Assembly (NCBI GenBank): GCA_902459845.2
Contig: CABPSV020000003.1
Coordinates: 1-64,000 of the forward strand
Reading direction: 5' to 3'
DNA length: 64,000 nucleotides
Source of the DNA: Hepatocystis sp. ex Piliocolobus tephrosceles
Lineage: Eukaryota > Apicomplexa > Aconoidasida > Haemosporida > Plasmodiidae
The notes below the pieces were generated by a model that made no database searches, was not told the origin of the DNA, and saw only the letters and a list, made by a program, of their open reading frames with translations. The translations under genes were made by a program, and so were the position numbers. This document shows positions 49,601 to 58,035 of this stretch, piece after piece. The first letter of the stretch is position 1. The number at the start of each line of letters is the position of its first letter.

Positions 49601-49759
49601 AACTTTCAAATTAAAAATATTTATTCTGACAATCTGGGTAATAAATATAATGCGAATGATATAAAAAAATTCTTAAAAACCTACGTAAATGCGTGTCCTG
49701 AAAATAATAACAATGATTATAGTATGCCTATCATAGACGAATCTATGAACTTTGCATAA
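40655..49759 (+). CDS. Giant Asn-rich protein with OHA-like and LOTUS/OST-HTH-like core
   Basis: 3034 aa, single exon, start ATG directly after an A-rich leader. Most of it is Asn/Ser low complexity. Three islands look folded: about 600-670 (GDIYLKQIKEIIDRKL, FRRGGLVWVVYQNN); about 766-899 (TWLKKALLLIKNESLDID, NFWAASEIAYILRLLTN); and about 997-1150. In the third, RLGEIIHLVQLAIHQGIFVY with ILLPIAACER resembles the OST-HTH-associated (OHA) domain. It is followed by TIEEVLHIISLLVDHKQNGL, LAQLKQQFIIQF and LHFGYKKLQNMLL, which fit the winged-helix LOTUS/OST-HTH consensus (LL..H..G..L..LK..F......L....GYKKL..LL). LOTUS proteins bind RNA (including G-rich RNA) or Vasa-type helicases in germline granules, so an RNA-binding or translational-control role is inferred. 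The last ~1850 residues have only repeats. I see no AP2 domain. Domain assignment is by eye and moderate. Confidence 0.72.
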   Translation: MLAENGIKKDYAHPNYDGLYNEQNDSRCYTSYKEDMKLTVDVEKQCKIKYYNNTKRNTNSLFKKYPVNQHNKNLMEHSFYKKEIQSSNSSNSIINSNIYNTNNNSTCNTSVHNSSITMHNKLYFNNDSSSSNISNRNNKYTFNKNKKNLFYNNKKTYMNGTKSNNNTTNNNGTINNNIGVNNSGSYKYGYKFGYYNMSKDVGNSNGSNNNNINSNNRNSIEATKNSHPNKYNDKNNTTNYKKQINKNCTTLIHNFLSNNANPSMNPSMNPSMNPSMNPSMNPSMNPNANPSANFSANLNSNLNANANSKFNCLNTNVQTTSGSNNDASHSNYNNSNNNKKLIYKPYKNDIQKVLNRNKYSKDHTKKYNNKTTNFNSVIKNNNISITSSNTDNGTNLNNIGASMDDIGTSLNVKKLPHETNTIIDSAVYTPTNIQDSYNNYMNTKKKKPDFSNIFSNKMDTYKYNYKGAKKHDYKLEHNLGKHTNMHTSEFVNNNSNIKIQNNKKSRFEHIDCNNNIFQTYKKGDAFIPNHVKQTLNSTNKVNINNNIDSFSNNNGNNGGNNGGKSGEKNGGNNECNISNKTNSNSNSIKKKNNNKNFSVNLCNSCLNVDGDIYLKQIKEIIDRKLDLSKEDSNVLAELHKKNIHQSYCFSNLKTVCTFRRGGLVWVVYQNNLTNCDSSDNNDNDNNKNCVLNNSNINNINKNCINKTSKTVLINYDKLEKEKQSSVLYNNQKNNVDEFNYTNLIKTNVFYNNNYIIEPTIENTWLKKALLLIKNESLDIDEFFFKLKYYFYKSVQFLYKEGIKSYLGDMANQMKIYIKYNFWAASEIAYILRLLTNLCNLQIEVRIKGEIGCVIYLNKTPKGFKNFVDSHDLTDTFSKKDWLLLNQFAIKMMQYKKEDNEQPVCTSSRKTIKGDTDEDNSDDLFTTRIDTPHNSQEKEQNIELLESLSEAATTSTTATTTISTNTPTHVHIDENNQCEEEETYDCILCSANNKKLKPYMFNGGRYAFAAKLKHEIKSFKSKRLGEIIHLVQLAIHQGIFVYSQRILLPIAACERSANDLYPKVKSFTYEICTTIEEVLHIISLLVDHKQNGLVLAQLKQQFIIQFQKELNSLHFGYKKLQNMLLAEPFNKRYKLYIPSCNLHRTHIQHRKYKTPENCHVFKKENVSMMNHLNFIENKKILEQDTDTDTGTDTGTDTDTNRDFNETGADEKEKHNKQKSQTQINNQKKESNNMMSMVHTPMVGNNQLEGTYTKKEQDTNGCTIGKESCNILVNTNSDEQKNGSTSPSLSTSLNIVEIKEQKKKKTNKKIDLTYKNINNLPLFIQESVKSIFERNMDYNTSVDMYTDKYAYFDTDVHTNVYADVYATVWADNANIISSVGDDVSDNGPTNNFDSDFDKVFELNEMKQEQEPEEEEENNNLIDLFTVKAHEKNENIIVTDTINKRETTNKNIYNLNVVYEKNITPIQNDLTFERLQSIDYTKNEEFNTSDHSITFNMCPSTISNMCFNASPNTYPSTRISTCGSNSTGSNGIESNASTNKNSEKSNSVNIINYLHHINLDETDGVIKNKFNEIKKIFTDIDENRNTHDKGTSSSSINSGSSINNGSNSNGGSNSNGGSSSNGGSSSNGDSSSNGDSSSNGDSSSNGGSSSNNNSSNRSSNYVSSSIIVNDSNNNNSSNNNSIPIVKDGNNVLSNSTNCCTCFCTDRCTNGCTSGCTSGCTTGCTNGCKNYSIWDYYLKKMTVKYDNKKYTDVNTSTKIVIKSPILNVYSLIQKYKNKKDTYGDFLNTYSFNEDNCNKQSLTDYCYHDNVITDVSCTAQNNIQQNEQKSECTNLMSTSSKNLTNEKNQIKLLNVKCTEKNHKINHEINHKINHEINHEINHEINHEINHESSMGNSNKKKNSNSVNYDLNVNNFFADSVVENPEQILLPERTRMSIYNASNVGNTICLGTGIGNDIGADIDTGIDSNLGSYTSTAIQGTYFKQNDTNSTNPYYIPINTAKNIFNENTNYNVCDVQNGDLGKMDETTNQISCFINNSYGTKVQFKESEKYTEESQYTIGNEYIAASQETLNTQYNDYNALNIYNLNNIEECNINNGNKNNHKNVLLSYDMCNSSNSSKYTCQNEQNNNKQNFYSQNFDKWYTNCSFNNNESLNNSETFNNNESLNNNESLNNNESLNNNESLNSKYVIKNYKDLQDNESDIKSMNEYTNDSSSKGIVKKNINNVLSYQIYEQKNNLTKNELCEDIIVDTLYDATYYNNEIDMNDNYININNKDNFLFLKNEKGTYKMDNDKLKNNISVLNGNISLLDKLNYNKYTNITNFREIKNNIFNPDNQNLLNNTTYEKNSNNYECDGINMVDTNLVGNNMVNNNTLGSTPKHNFALLNNKQDTKKGNTNKNTILKFTNNMLNSKNLYNKINTKTNDNNVKKNMNFINQFIQENIIENNDNSNNDNSNNDNSNNDNSNNDHLNNDHLNNDHSNNDHSNNDHSNNDHSNNDHSNNDHLNNDHSNNDHSNNDHSNNDHLNNDHLNNDHLNNDHSNNDHLNNDHLNNDHLNNSDVSQNKNIVNKKYIKNNTGNNYNYENFNYYMYQNEIPYYNNKYRSNYVDEQYSQPKLIDFGNISTQGVNSYEQFDSIGNNMNDSINTSSNMYDTVDNQSYTTLNGTDSNSNICHNISNSISNSISNNISNNISGNISCNISGSGNGNANGNANITPIHVQPLTSSCTVNNANKNNCMFKQIYYSKDNIQDNKKKFFSNNISFKKNKIQKDTATYNYDNCFYKEDKNTYTYADNSSSNNLITEKNSLNSNIFNRNNIISDNSFTNKSMTIKNNNYIHNCSNNYNDVNSLVKNEIKQNNNKYGFIDNSSSQEYEQNENKLNGNKNNNLFNIHNGSNISDHSNSKNNIYNRFTLSNKHNKNIDNNSSSFKNTYVMSYNQNKVKPNIALNNKKVYTSYTNDNTTYYTNENKYIEENLNTNPINNKYVTIDNNSNINKNFQIKNIYSDNLGNKYNANDIKKFLKTYVNACPENNNNDYSMPIIDESMNFA
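41428..41514 (+). repeat. NPSM repeats in the LOTUS protein
   Basis: About six 12-base units aaccctag(c/t)atg encode NPSM, then decay into NPNANPSANFSANL. The NA(N)P-like part resembles low-complexity tandem repeats common in Plasmodium proteins. Confidence 0.9.
45418..45600 (+). repeat. Ser/Asn/Gly repeats (SSSNGG/SSSNGD)
   Basis: About nine 18-base units agcagtaatggcggcagt/agcagtaatggagacagt; G+C is higher than in the flanks. Confidence 0.9.
45737..45831 (+). repeat. Cys-Thr four-residue repeat (CT-x-G)
   Basis: A 12-base unit of the type tgcacaagtggc is repeated, giving cysteines every fourth residue (CTNG, CTSG, CTSG, CTTG, CTNG), preceded by a CCTCFCTDRC cluster; about ten Cys in 32 residues. 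Confidence 0.92.
46214..46316 (+). repeat. INHE/INHK repeats
   Basis: About eight 12-base units ataaatcatgaa encode Ile-Asn-His-Glu, with early copies carrying Lys. Confidence 0.9.
47080..47190 (+). repeat. NNESL repeats
   Basis: About six 15-18 base units of aacaataacgaatcactt; one copy reads NNSETF. Confidence 0.9.
47966..48299 (+). repeat. NNDHS/NNDHL/NNDNS minisatellite
   Basis: About 22 copies of a 15-base unit aataacgaccattcaaa. Asp is constant, His replaces Asn after the fourth copy, and Ser/Leu alternate through one base (tca/tta). It also creates long artificial frames on the opposite strand. Confidence 0.95.
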
Positions 49760-49788
49760 ACATTAAAAGCAAAAAATAAAAATAAAAA

Positions 49789-49864
49789 TAAAAACGACTA
49801 TAAAAACGACTATAAAAACGACTATAAAAACGACTACAAAAACGACTACAAAAACGACTATAAG
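49789..49864. repeat. 12-base array aaaaacgactat after the LOTUS stop
   Basis: About six copies (t or c at the last base) starting about 30 bases past the stop codon at 49757-49759, so probably in the 3'UTR. Confidence 0.85.
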
Positions 49865-50452
49865 CAAAAAAGCAAAACAAAGAAAAACAAAACATACCTA
49901 TTGTTTGAAAAAAATATATATATATATATATATGTACATTGTGTAATACTTATTAAAAAAGTAACAAAATCGGTAGCATTTAGTAAAAATTAAATTCTAC
50001 TGTTAAAAAAAAAACAAAAAAAATATTCCGTCTTAACAAATTTGTAACTAATAGATCAAAAAATTAGCTATTAGTTCACTCCCATATGTGTTTTTATATT
50101 TGAATATAATGCGAGCTAGTAGTTGCTCCTAAAAATAATTCTACATGTATGTTCGTGTCTACATACGTATGTACATATCCTTCAAAATGCTATACAAAAA
50201 ATAAAACAAAATAAATAAACAAACAAACGAACACATAAATGAATGAATAAATATATATATACGAACTTGTGTGTTGTTATTGACAATCATAAAAACAAAA
50301 AATGATAACTTAAACGTTATTAAATTGATTACAAAAAAAGAAAATAAAATATATTCGTTTTTTTTTTTTTTTTTTTTTAATATGTTTTTACATTATTATT
50401 TAACACTAACTATTTGTAAAAACACATACACATAAATATATACATATACACA

Positions 50453-50495
<43 letters not shown>

Positions 50496-51045
50496 CATTT
50501 AAAATCACTCAAAAGTGATATTTTATATGTTACCATGTTTTATTGTTTTTAAAAATAGTTATTTCTTTTTTGTTTTATGCGCATGTCAATGTGCGTAAAT
50601 GTAAAACCCACTCGGTCATTCAAAAATACATTAATTGGTAAATTTTTTTTTTTTTTTTTTTTTTTGTACCATATATATTTGATCGGTCATATTTATTTTT
50701 ACAAAACATTTTTGTTTTATCATTTTAATTTATATATTGAGACTTAAAATTATATTAGCTCACTATGTATGGTTCGTTTGTAAATTTCATTTACATTTTT
50801 CGAAGCTTAAAAATAGTACTTATATTACAAACTAGGCAATTTGATTCTTTTTTTAAATACGTGTAAAGAAAAATGTGTATAAACAAAGACAGCTATGAAA
50901 ATGATAAGGGTTAATACAGAAACGTAAAGTAGGTAAAAACAGGGACGCATTAAGCAAGAGAAAGAAAAAGAGAAAGAGAAAAAGCAAGAGTAAGAACAAT
51001 AATAACAAAAGCAAAATCAAAAGTACAAACACATAAAGATAAACA

Positions 51046-51090
51046 CCAAACCCAAACCCAAACCCAAACCCAAACCCAAACCCAAAACCA
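51046..51090 (-). repeat. (CCCAAA)n array; G-quadruplex-capable on the Obg sense strand
   Basis: Six CCC runs at 51051, 51057, 51063, 51069, 51075 and 51081, each separated by AAA, end 10 bases from the Obg stop codon. Read in the Obg sense this is (GGGTTT)6 in the 3'UTR. Confidence 0.92.
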
Positions 51091-51099
51091 AAATAAACA

Positions 51100-53130
51100 T
51101 CACGTCTTAATTTGCTTTGCTTTCTCCACGCACCTCCTTAAACTCATAACAAATTCGTTTATCCCAATTCCATATTTAGCGCTTATAAAAAAAATCGGAA
51201 CAGTATCATCATATAACTTTATTTGGTTGTACGCCTGATCCGCCTTTTTTATATTTTCTTGAAATGTTACATCACACTTGTTTATCACTACGATATACGG
51301 TTTGAGATAAATACTTTCGTTTTTCAGCTTTAGCTCCGTTCTGCCATAAAAATTATGCATATATATATATGTATGTGTGTGTATGTATATGTATAATATG
51401 TATATGTATAATATGTATATGTATAATATGTATATGTATAATATGTATATGTATAATATGTATATGTATATAAATATGTACAGTAATAATAATAAGGCAA
51501 AATGTGCAGACTTTTATGCACGTATAGACACATTTACTTACCGAATACTCAGAAATTGATCATATATGTGATCATTGCAATCCAAGACAATAACAAGTAC
51601 GTGTGTCATTTCCAAAAATTTAAGCAAATTCAAATTTATATGAAAGGGTTTTTTTTTGTTTATACTGTTAACATTACTTTTTTCTACTACAGTAGCTGTA
51701 CTAGTAACAGTATCCGTATTAGAAAAGAAATCTGCTACGGATATTTGAAAGTTGTCCTTAAAAAAAATTGTTTTTAAAACATATAAATTATTAACTGTTC
51801 GAATTTTATGTGTAATTAATGATAATAATGATGACTTACCTGCATTTTCATACCCTATAAAACATATATCACTAATACATTTAAAAATAATTCGTATATA
51901 CGTAACTACTCCTTCTTTACCTGTATCATACGAAAAAGTATTTTGCATATTATTTCCCTTTCCTCCTTCTCCTCCTTTTGCTAATAATATGCAATTATTT
52001 TTTTCATTTAAAATACCAATATATGTATCTTTTTGTATTTTTTTATTTATAAGCATTAATTGTTTTAAAACGTGATTATTTTTTTTAAGATATACAGGAT
52101 CTTCACGTTTTATAGTGTTATATACACGATCTGAGTGTGCACTTGTAAAATGGGTTAACTGTTTATTACTTTTGTCATTGTTTAATGTGCTTTCTATATG
52201 CAAAAAGCTATTTTTATGTGTTATATTTGCATTTGTACTATCACATGTATCATCACACAATTTATTTATCCTATTATCTCCATTTTTATTTAATTCCTCA
52301 GTAGTATAACATTCTTTATCGTTTAATTGGGAACCATTACTATCTATATCTTCTTTACTTTTATTCGTATCACATATTTTATTGTTATCACCGTTCGTAG
52401 ATGTAAAAATTTGGTAAACATGACAAATTTTATTTAAATAAACATAAATGCTTTTACCATTATTTCCTCTAACTTGTCTTGCTTTACCTTTACAACCATT
52501 TGTTGCAGATAATACAGTAGGCAACTCATTCAAATTAGTAATATATATATATTTATTTTGATCATTATTTTTTATACTATTTTTTTGTTTTTTAAGGTTA
52601 CAACAATAACATAAATATATACTACCGCCATTACCTCCCTTTCCACCATTAGGTATCCCTAAAGAACCAAACACTTTTTTTTTAAATTTTTTATAACTCA
52701 TACAACCATCTCCACCTCTTCCACTCTCACATCTTATAATTCTTTCGCTTTCATAAAATATAGATTTCTTTTGAAATATTGTACTCAAACTGTTTTGCAA
52801 GTTAATGATATCGTTTTTGTTCAGTTTGTCAGTTATACTGTCATCGGTAACTGCTTCTTTTGTTACATTACCATTTTGGTTATCTGTTTTATCATGTGTT
52901 ACGTAACTAACATCATTCTTTTCTTTCGCTGGTTCTTCTTTTACCTCTGCTTTTTGTGTTTCCACTGTTTTATTCTTCCCCGATCCAACATACACTTTCA
53001 CATTTTTTTTTGTCAATGAATCAATTATCTTTATGCTAAAGCATTTTTTCCTTTTTGTTAACATACAATTTTTTAAAAACGTGTTTCTTTTTAATGCAAC
53101 TATATTTATAGGATTGATGTATTTTATCAT
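51100..53130 (-). CDS. Obg-family GTPase (organelle-type), 2 exons, degenerate switch motifs
   Basis: Exon 1 is 51542-53130 and exon 2 is 51100-51340; the junction SIR-TELKLKNE is in frame, 609 aa. The N-terminal Obg fold is clear, with its Gly-rich repeats: CESGRGGDGCMSYKKFKK, GIPNGGKGGNGGSIYL, GKARQVRGNNGKSIYVYL, LLAKGGEGGKGNN. A Ser/Asn insert splits it. The G domain has G1 GYENAGKSSLL, G4 NKCD and a G5 SAK. Where Obg proteins have switch I (FTTL) and G3 (DxPG), the sequence reads NNLYVLKTIFF and VADFFSNTDT, so PG is missing. Bacterial Obg acts in large-subunit ribosome maturation. The basic N-terminus (KRNTFLKNCMLTKRKKCFS) suggests mitochondrial or apicoplast location, which is inference. 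The intron carries a 15-base (gtatatgtataat) array. Confidence 0.9.
51381..51472. repeat. 15-base array in the Obg intron (atgtatatgtataat)
   Basis: About six near-perfect copies inside intron 1 of the Obg gene. Confidence 0.85.
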
Positions 53131-53866
53131 TTGAAACTAGTACCATTGATTTAGATAAGAAGACTTTTCACGTGTATGTAACATGTACTTTTTTGTATAC
53201 ATATCTGAGAATAACTTTTTTTTTTTTTTTTTTTTTTTTTAAATGGTACTGTTATGTCATGGTGAAGTAATAATAATGCAAACTTATAAAAGTTACATTA
53301 AATAATTAACGGTAGAAGTATATAAATTGTATAAGCAATATGTAAGCAAAAGAACACAAACGTGTAAACATTATGCTTTTAGCAAAAATAAATGGTCATA
53401 TGTACATAGCCACAGAAATGTACAGAGTTAAAAAAAAATAAATAAATAAATAAATAAATAAAAAACACAAAACAATAAATAAATGAATAACTAATGTAGT
53501 GCTATCCAAAAGGGGCAATTCCCTAACATATTTACGTAATTTTTTTTTTAAATTTTATGTTAAAAATTGCTTCATTAGCAGTAAATAGTAAAATATGGAA
53601 TAGCATCCGCCTGTTCGCTCGTTCGTTCGCTCGCTTACTTACTTACTTACTTACTTGCTTACTTGCTTGCTTGTTTTATTTTTTTTTTTTATTTTTATTT
53701 TTTTTTTTTTTTTTTTCTTCCATGAACTTAATCCTTGTTAAATTTTTTATTTTCAAGCGAACACTGTTAAATATTAGTAATAAAACTGTTTTTGAAAAAA
53801 CATAAGTGCGTATAGGAACGTACACCAAAACACGTCCATACAACAATACGTTCACATGCTTCGTTA
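53131..53866. other. Divergent promoter region (Obg / 932-aa protein)
   Basis: Poly(T) at about 53216-53240 and 53690-53716, (aaat)n at 53438-53462, and gttcgctcgcttacttactt-type repeats at 53615-53675. No gene seen. Confidence 0.65.
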
Positions 53867-56665
53867 ATGAAGTACGTGTACTGCTTTCTTTCTGTTTGTA
53901 ACTTACTCTATAGTAATAACAACTATAATTATGATAATTACAAACAGTATAAACAAAAAACACACTTTAACCTAAAATTAAAAAAAACAAATCATAAGAC
54001 TACTAGTATTAAACTGTTTGAACAAAATGAGAACTTCAATCATTTAGACACAAATCGGGAAAATGAATATGAATATATTTTGAATGAGATTATCAGTGAA
54101 TATGAAGAAGAGGAAAAGAAGGAACAGAAAAACATAGAAGAGCAAAAAAATAAAAAAACAATAAAAAATATGCATGATGAATATTCGAGATGGGATGAAA
54201 GCATTTCAAACGAGCATAAACGTAACGACAATGAAAACTACAATGAAAGCCACAATGAAAACTACAAAAACGATAGTAATAAAACTTATGACAAGCCTGT
54301 CAAACATGAAGAAATTAATCGGATTGAAAAACAAAAAGCATATGGTATACTAAATTTATGCAATTATAATTATGATATTTTAAATTTATTATTAAAAAAA
54401 GAAATGGAAAAAATTTATAAAAATGATGATGATTATAATAAAGTTAATTTGTTAATAAAAAATACACAAAACGAAACAACAAAAACAAAAACAAAACAAA
54501 ACAAAATGTATATTGACGACAGTATAACAAGGTACTTCTTACAAATTAATAAAAAAACACTTGAAACTATTTCAGAAAAGGAATTAAACTTTTTAAAAAA
54601 TAAAATATATACAAATGTTATATATTTAAAATATAAATATATGAAATGTTATAAAAACGCCATACATAACTTAAAACAGGTAAAGGAAAAAAAAACCGAA
54701 CACATAAACGAACATGTATCGTTGGTACATGAACAGGAGTGGGAAAACAAAAATGAACATACACAAAATAATAATGTTGAAAAATATAACTCCACTGATA
54801 CAAGCGAATCTAATAACGAAAACTATAATCCCTCTAATAGTACTAGCAACGAAAGTAGTACAAGCATCAACAAAAACAATCGTAATAGTACCACACTCTT
54901 TAATGATAGCTCCCAAAAAAGAAATAATAAAACCGATTCAACTAACAATTATAATTCAAGTAATATAGACAATACCAGTATTGCATATAACGAAGAGACC
55001 AGTTTCAATTACAACAACGCTGATAATTTAATTTTTGAAAATTGCCTAAACGAAATAAATAAAATTATCGATGTTAATAAAAAAATAACAAAATTACAAC
55101 AAAATTTTGATGCCTTAAAAAATATGAATACTTTACAAATTTTAGATAAAAACATTTTTTTTAACAAATTAAAAACACATAATTTTTATTTTTATAATTA
55201 TAATTGTTATTTGTTGAATAAGGCTATGGAACGGTTCATTCGAAAAATAAAAAAAGAAAAAAAAAATGATAGCCCCGAATGTAGCACCAATCATTTGAAA
55301 TGTGATGACGTTAGGGAATGTGTTACTGAAAATGGAACTATTAACGATAGTAGTGAAAAGAAAAAAGATCTTTTCGATGAAGATGGTAATATGAGCCTTA
55401 TGGAAAAAAACAACGTAAGCTTAGAAGGCGAACATAACGAGTCATATGTAACAAACGATATGGAAGAGACATATAAAAACAAAAACGATGTAGAAATAGC
55501 AGAAAATAATTACTCTTATATATGTACACCAAAAATGAATGATGTAAATTCTATAAAATATGAAAAAAAATTTATAGTTGTTAATTTAGTTAATTCAGAT
55601 AATAATAATAATATTAAAAAACTTCAAATAGTTAAAGATGTAAATTTAGAAACAGACAAAGGTATTCTTATATTAAGTGCAAACCCTAAAAAGCTTAATA
55701 CATATGTTAGAAATATTTGTGATAAAATATGCTATTTAACTCAAAGCATTTGTATATACCCACAAATAAATTATGAACATACAAATTTCATAATAAATAC
55801 AAAAGTTATCAAAAGAATAGTTATGTTAATGATGTTTTATTTTAGATTAAATCATATATATGTTATATGTATGGATGACACAAGTACATCTTTTTTTTAT
55901 GACTTCGTTAAAAACTATGACAATTTATTAGAAACGATTAACGATGTAAATCGTGACATATCTAGTAGTACTTACACCAATGACAATAACATACATACCC
56001 AAACAAAACAATTATTTGTAGAACTTAAAGAAATGAAATTTTCACACATTTTTAATAACAATTTTGTACCTATGTTTTCACTTAAAAGTATATTAAAAAA
56101 TTATATATTCTTACTGAATAAAAAAAAAGTAGATATGTTTGACACTTATTTTTTTAAAAAATCGACATTATTTATGCTTTTAAATGAAAACAAAAATTAC
56201 AAAGAAAAGGACATTATTTCATCGCCACATGCTCAACACTTTATTTATCATAAAATGTATAAATACCCACATATATACGATATAGATAGTGAATATTCAT
56301 TAGACGCCCTCAAAAAATTTAACGAAATACTGTTGTACTTAACGACGTGGGTAAATATATTTTACACCAGCGAAAATGAAGACACAAATGGAAACATTAA
56401 TGAAGTACCAGAAAAAGTACCAGATAAAGTACCAGATAAAGTACCAGATGAAGCAGCAGATGAATCAACTGAAGAAACGTTTGGTGAGAATGACACTGAT
56501 AAAGGAATTGACGAAGGAACTGACGAAGGAACTGACGAAGGAACTGACGAAGGAACTGACGAAGGAACTGACGAAGGGACTGACGAAACACTTGACGACC
56601 CAAATGACGAACAAGAAACAAGAACAAGTGGCTTAAAGTATCCAAGCATATTTGATGAGGAATGA
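53867..56665 (+). CDS. Unidentified 932-aa protein, possible signal/transit leader
   Basis: I do not recognise a family. One exon; starts MKYVYCFLSVCNLLYS, a short hydrophobic stretch that could be a weak signal peptide, then a Lys/Asn-rich basic segment without acidic residues to about residue 45, a pattern like Plasmodium apicoplast leaders. Charged, Asn-rich linkers alternate with better-ordered parts: about 160-280 (AYGILNLCNYNYDILNLLL; FLKNKIYTNVIYLKYKY), about 385-470 (Leu-rich helices), and about 560-830. The last contains FIVVNLVNS, GILILSANPKKLNTYVRNIC and KRIVMLMMFYFRLNHIYVI, which look like alternating strands and helices of an alpha/beta fold. The C-terminus is repetitive (VPDK then EGTD). 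Codon and Asn/Lys use match its neighbours. Divergent from Obg, convergent with the DPH7-like gene; start and function are uncertain. Confidence 0.85.
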   Translation: MKYVYCFLSVCNLLYSNNNYNYDNYKQYKQKTHFNLKLKKTNHKTTSIKLFEQNENFNHLDTNRENEYEYILNEIISEYEEEEKKEQKNIEEQKNKKTIKNMHDEYSRWDESISNEHKRNDNENYNESHNENYKNDSNKTYDKPVKHEEINRIEKQKAYGILNLCNYNYDILNLLLKKEMEKIYKNDDDYNKVNLLIKNTQNETTKTKTKQNKMYIDDSITRYFLQINKKTLETISEKELNFLKNKIYTNVIYLKYKYMKCYKNAIHNLKQVKEKKTEHINEHVSLVHEQEWENKNEHTQNNNVEKYNSTDTSESNNENYNPSNSTSNESSTSINKNNRNSTTLFNDSSQKRNNKTDSTNNYNSSNIDNTSIAYNEETSFNYNNADNLIFENCLNEINKIIDVNKKITKLQQNFDALKNMNTLQILDKNIFFNKLKTHNFYFYNYNCYLLNKAMERFIRKIKKEKKNDSPECSTNHLKCDDVRECVTENGTINDSSEKKKDLFDEDGNMSLMEKNNVSLEGEHNESYVTNDMEETYKNKNDVEIAENNYSYICTPKMNDVNSIKYEKKFIVVNLVNSDNNNNIKKLQIVKDVNLETDKGILILSANPKKLNTYVRNICDKICYLTQSICIYPQINYEHTNFIINTKVIKRIVMLMMFYFRLNHIYVICMDDTSTSFFYDFVKNYDNLLETINDVNRDISSSTYTNDNNIHTQTKQLFVELKEMKFSHIFNNNFVPMFSLKSILKNYIFLLNKKKVDMFDTYFFKKSTLFMLLNENKNYKEKDIISSPHAQHFIYHKMYKYPHIYDIDSEYSLDALKKFNEILLYLTTWVNIFYTSENEDTNGNINEVPEKVPDKVPDKVPDEAADESTEETFGENDTDKGIDEGTDEGTDEGTDEGTDEGTDEGTDETLDDPNDEQETRTSGLKYPSIFDEE
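56403..56590 (+). repeat. VPDK and EGTD coding repeats
   Basis: Three to four 12-base units encode VPDK/VPEK; after a short spacer, about seven 12-base units gaaggaactgac encode EGTD, making an acidic tail. Confidence 0.92.
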
Positions 56666-56937
56666 AAACAATATTAAAAAAAAAAAAAAATAATAATAAA
56701 CCTATTTTTTTATTTAAATACTTTATTTTTTTTTTTTTTTTTTGTTTATATAGAATATGTTACATAATTTTACGTAGATACGTACCTTTTTATACTGATA
56801 CAATTAAAAATATCACTAGCACATATTATAAAAATGCAAAGAATTTGTTATACAAATATACCCATATGCATATTAAACGTGTACCATTTTATTAGTTAAA
56901 AAAAGTTGCATACTTTTCATATTTTTTGTTATATCCG

Positions 56938-57220
56938 CTAGACCCACATTTGCACCTCTTTATTATAAAAAGAACAAGATAAATAAATTTTTTTTTTTTT
57001 TTTTTTTTCTCGATCAAAAACATCTATAACGTCTATACCATATGTCAATTCTTTATTATTACATATACCTTTTTCAAAGATAAAATCTGTACAAAAAAAA
57101 AAAAAAAAAAAAATAAATAAGTAAATAAATAAATAAATAAATAATAAATACAAGTTTTTAAAATGTAGATACAAATACGTAGCACGAATATAAGTATGTT
57201 ACTACTGCGTTAGTGTTATA

Positions 57221-57253
<33 letters not shown>

Positions 57254-58004
57254 GTATACCATCGTTTATTTTTTTAAAAACCTTTGCCCCTCCATCGCAC
57301 GCTGCTACTAAAAGTTTTTTCATTGTGTTATTTCTGTAAAAAAGCAAAACAAAATAAAATAAAAAAAATGACTCAACTATATAAATAAGTAAAACAAATA
57401 AATACATAGGCGAAACAAACTGAAGAAGCATTAATGCATTTTTGATATTAACATATAGTTAGTTTTTTTTTTTTTAACTTATATAAAAACTTTATTCTCC
57501 ATATGCTTGACTCCACGTCCAAAGTTCTAACAGGCTTTTGTAAATTTCGAATGTCAAACACGCGAATCATATTATCATAACTGTAAAAATAAAAACAACA
57601 AAATTTATACAACAGTGTAAACATGTGTATATATATATGTACGTGTTTAATTTTGTTTAGTATTTTTTTTTTTTTACCATGCTGTATAAACCAACTGACC
57701 CAATTTTTCAAACTTAACGTCTGTAACTCCCTGCGAATGCGATCTACAAAAAAAAAAAAAAAAAAAAAAAACATAAGATAAGATAAGATAAAAATAATGA
57801 TAAAAATAATTGTCTATATTCAATACATGAACACGTTAACGTATATTTTATTTTTGTTTTTTTTTTAATTTATATATATGTTAATTTGTATACATTCATT
57901 TATGAATGCGCATATATACATACGTATATTTGATTACCTCGTGTTTTTTTGACATATATCACTAGTTCTCATATCCCACATAATAAGAGAACAATCATCC
58001 GATC

Positions 58005-58035
<31 letters not shown>

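Larger units (their letters stand above)
49760..51099. other. Convergent 3' region (LOTUS protein / Obg)
   Basis: 1.3 kb without a gene. Holds poly(A) (50458-50494), poly(T) (50644-50665), and the two arrays listed next. Confidence 0.7.
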
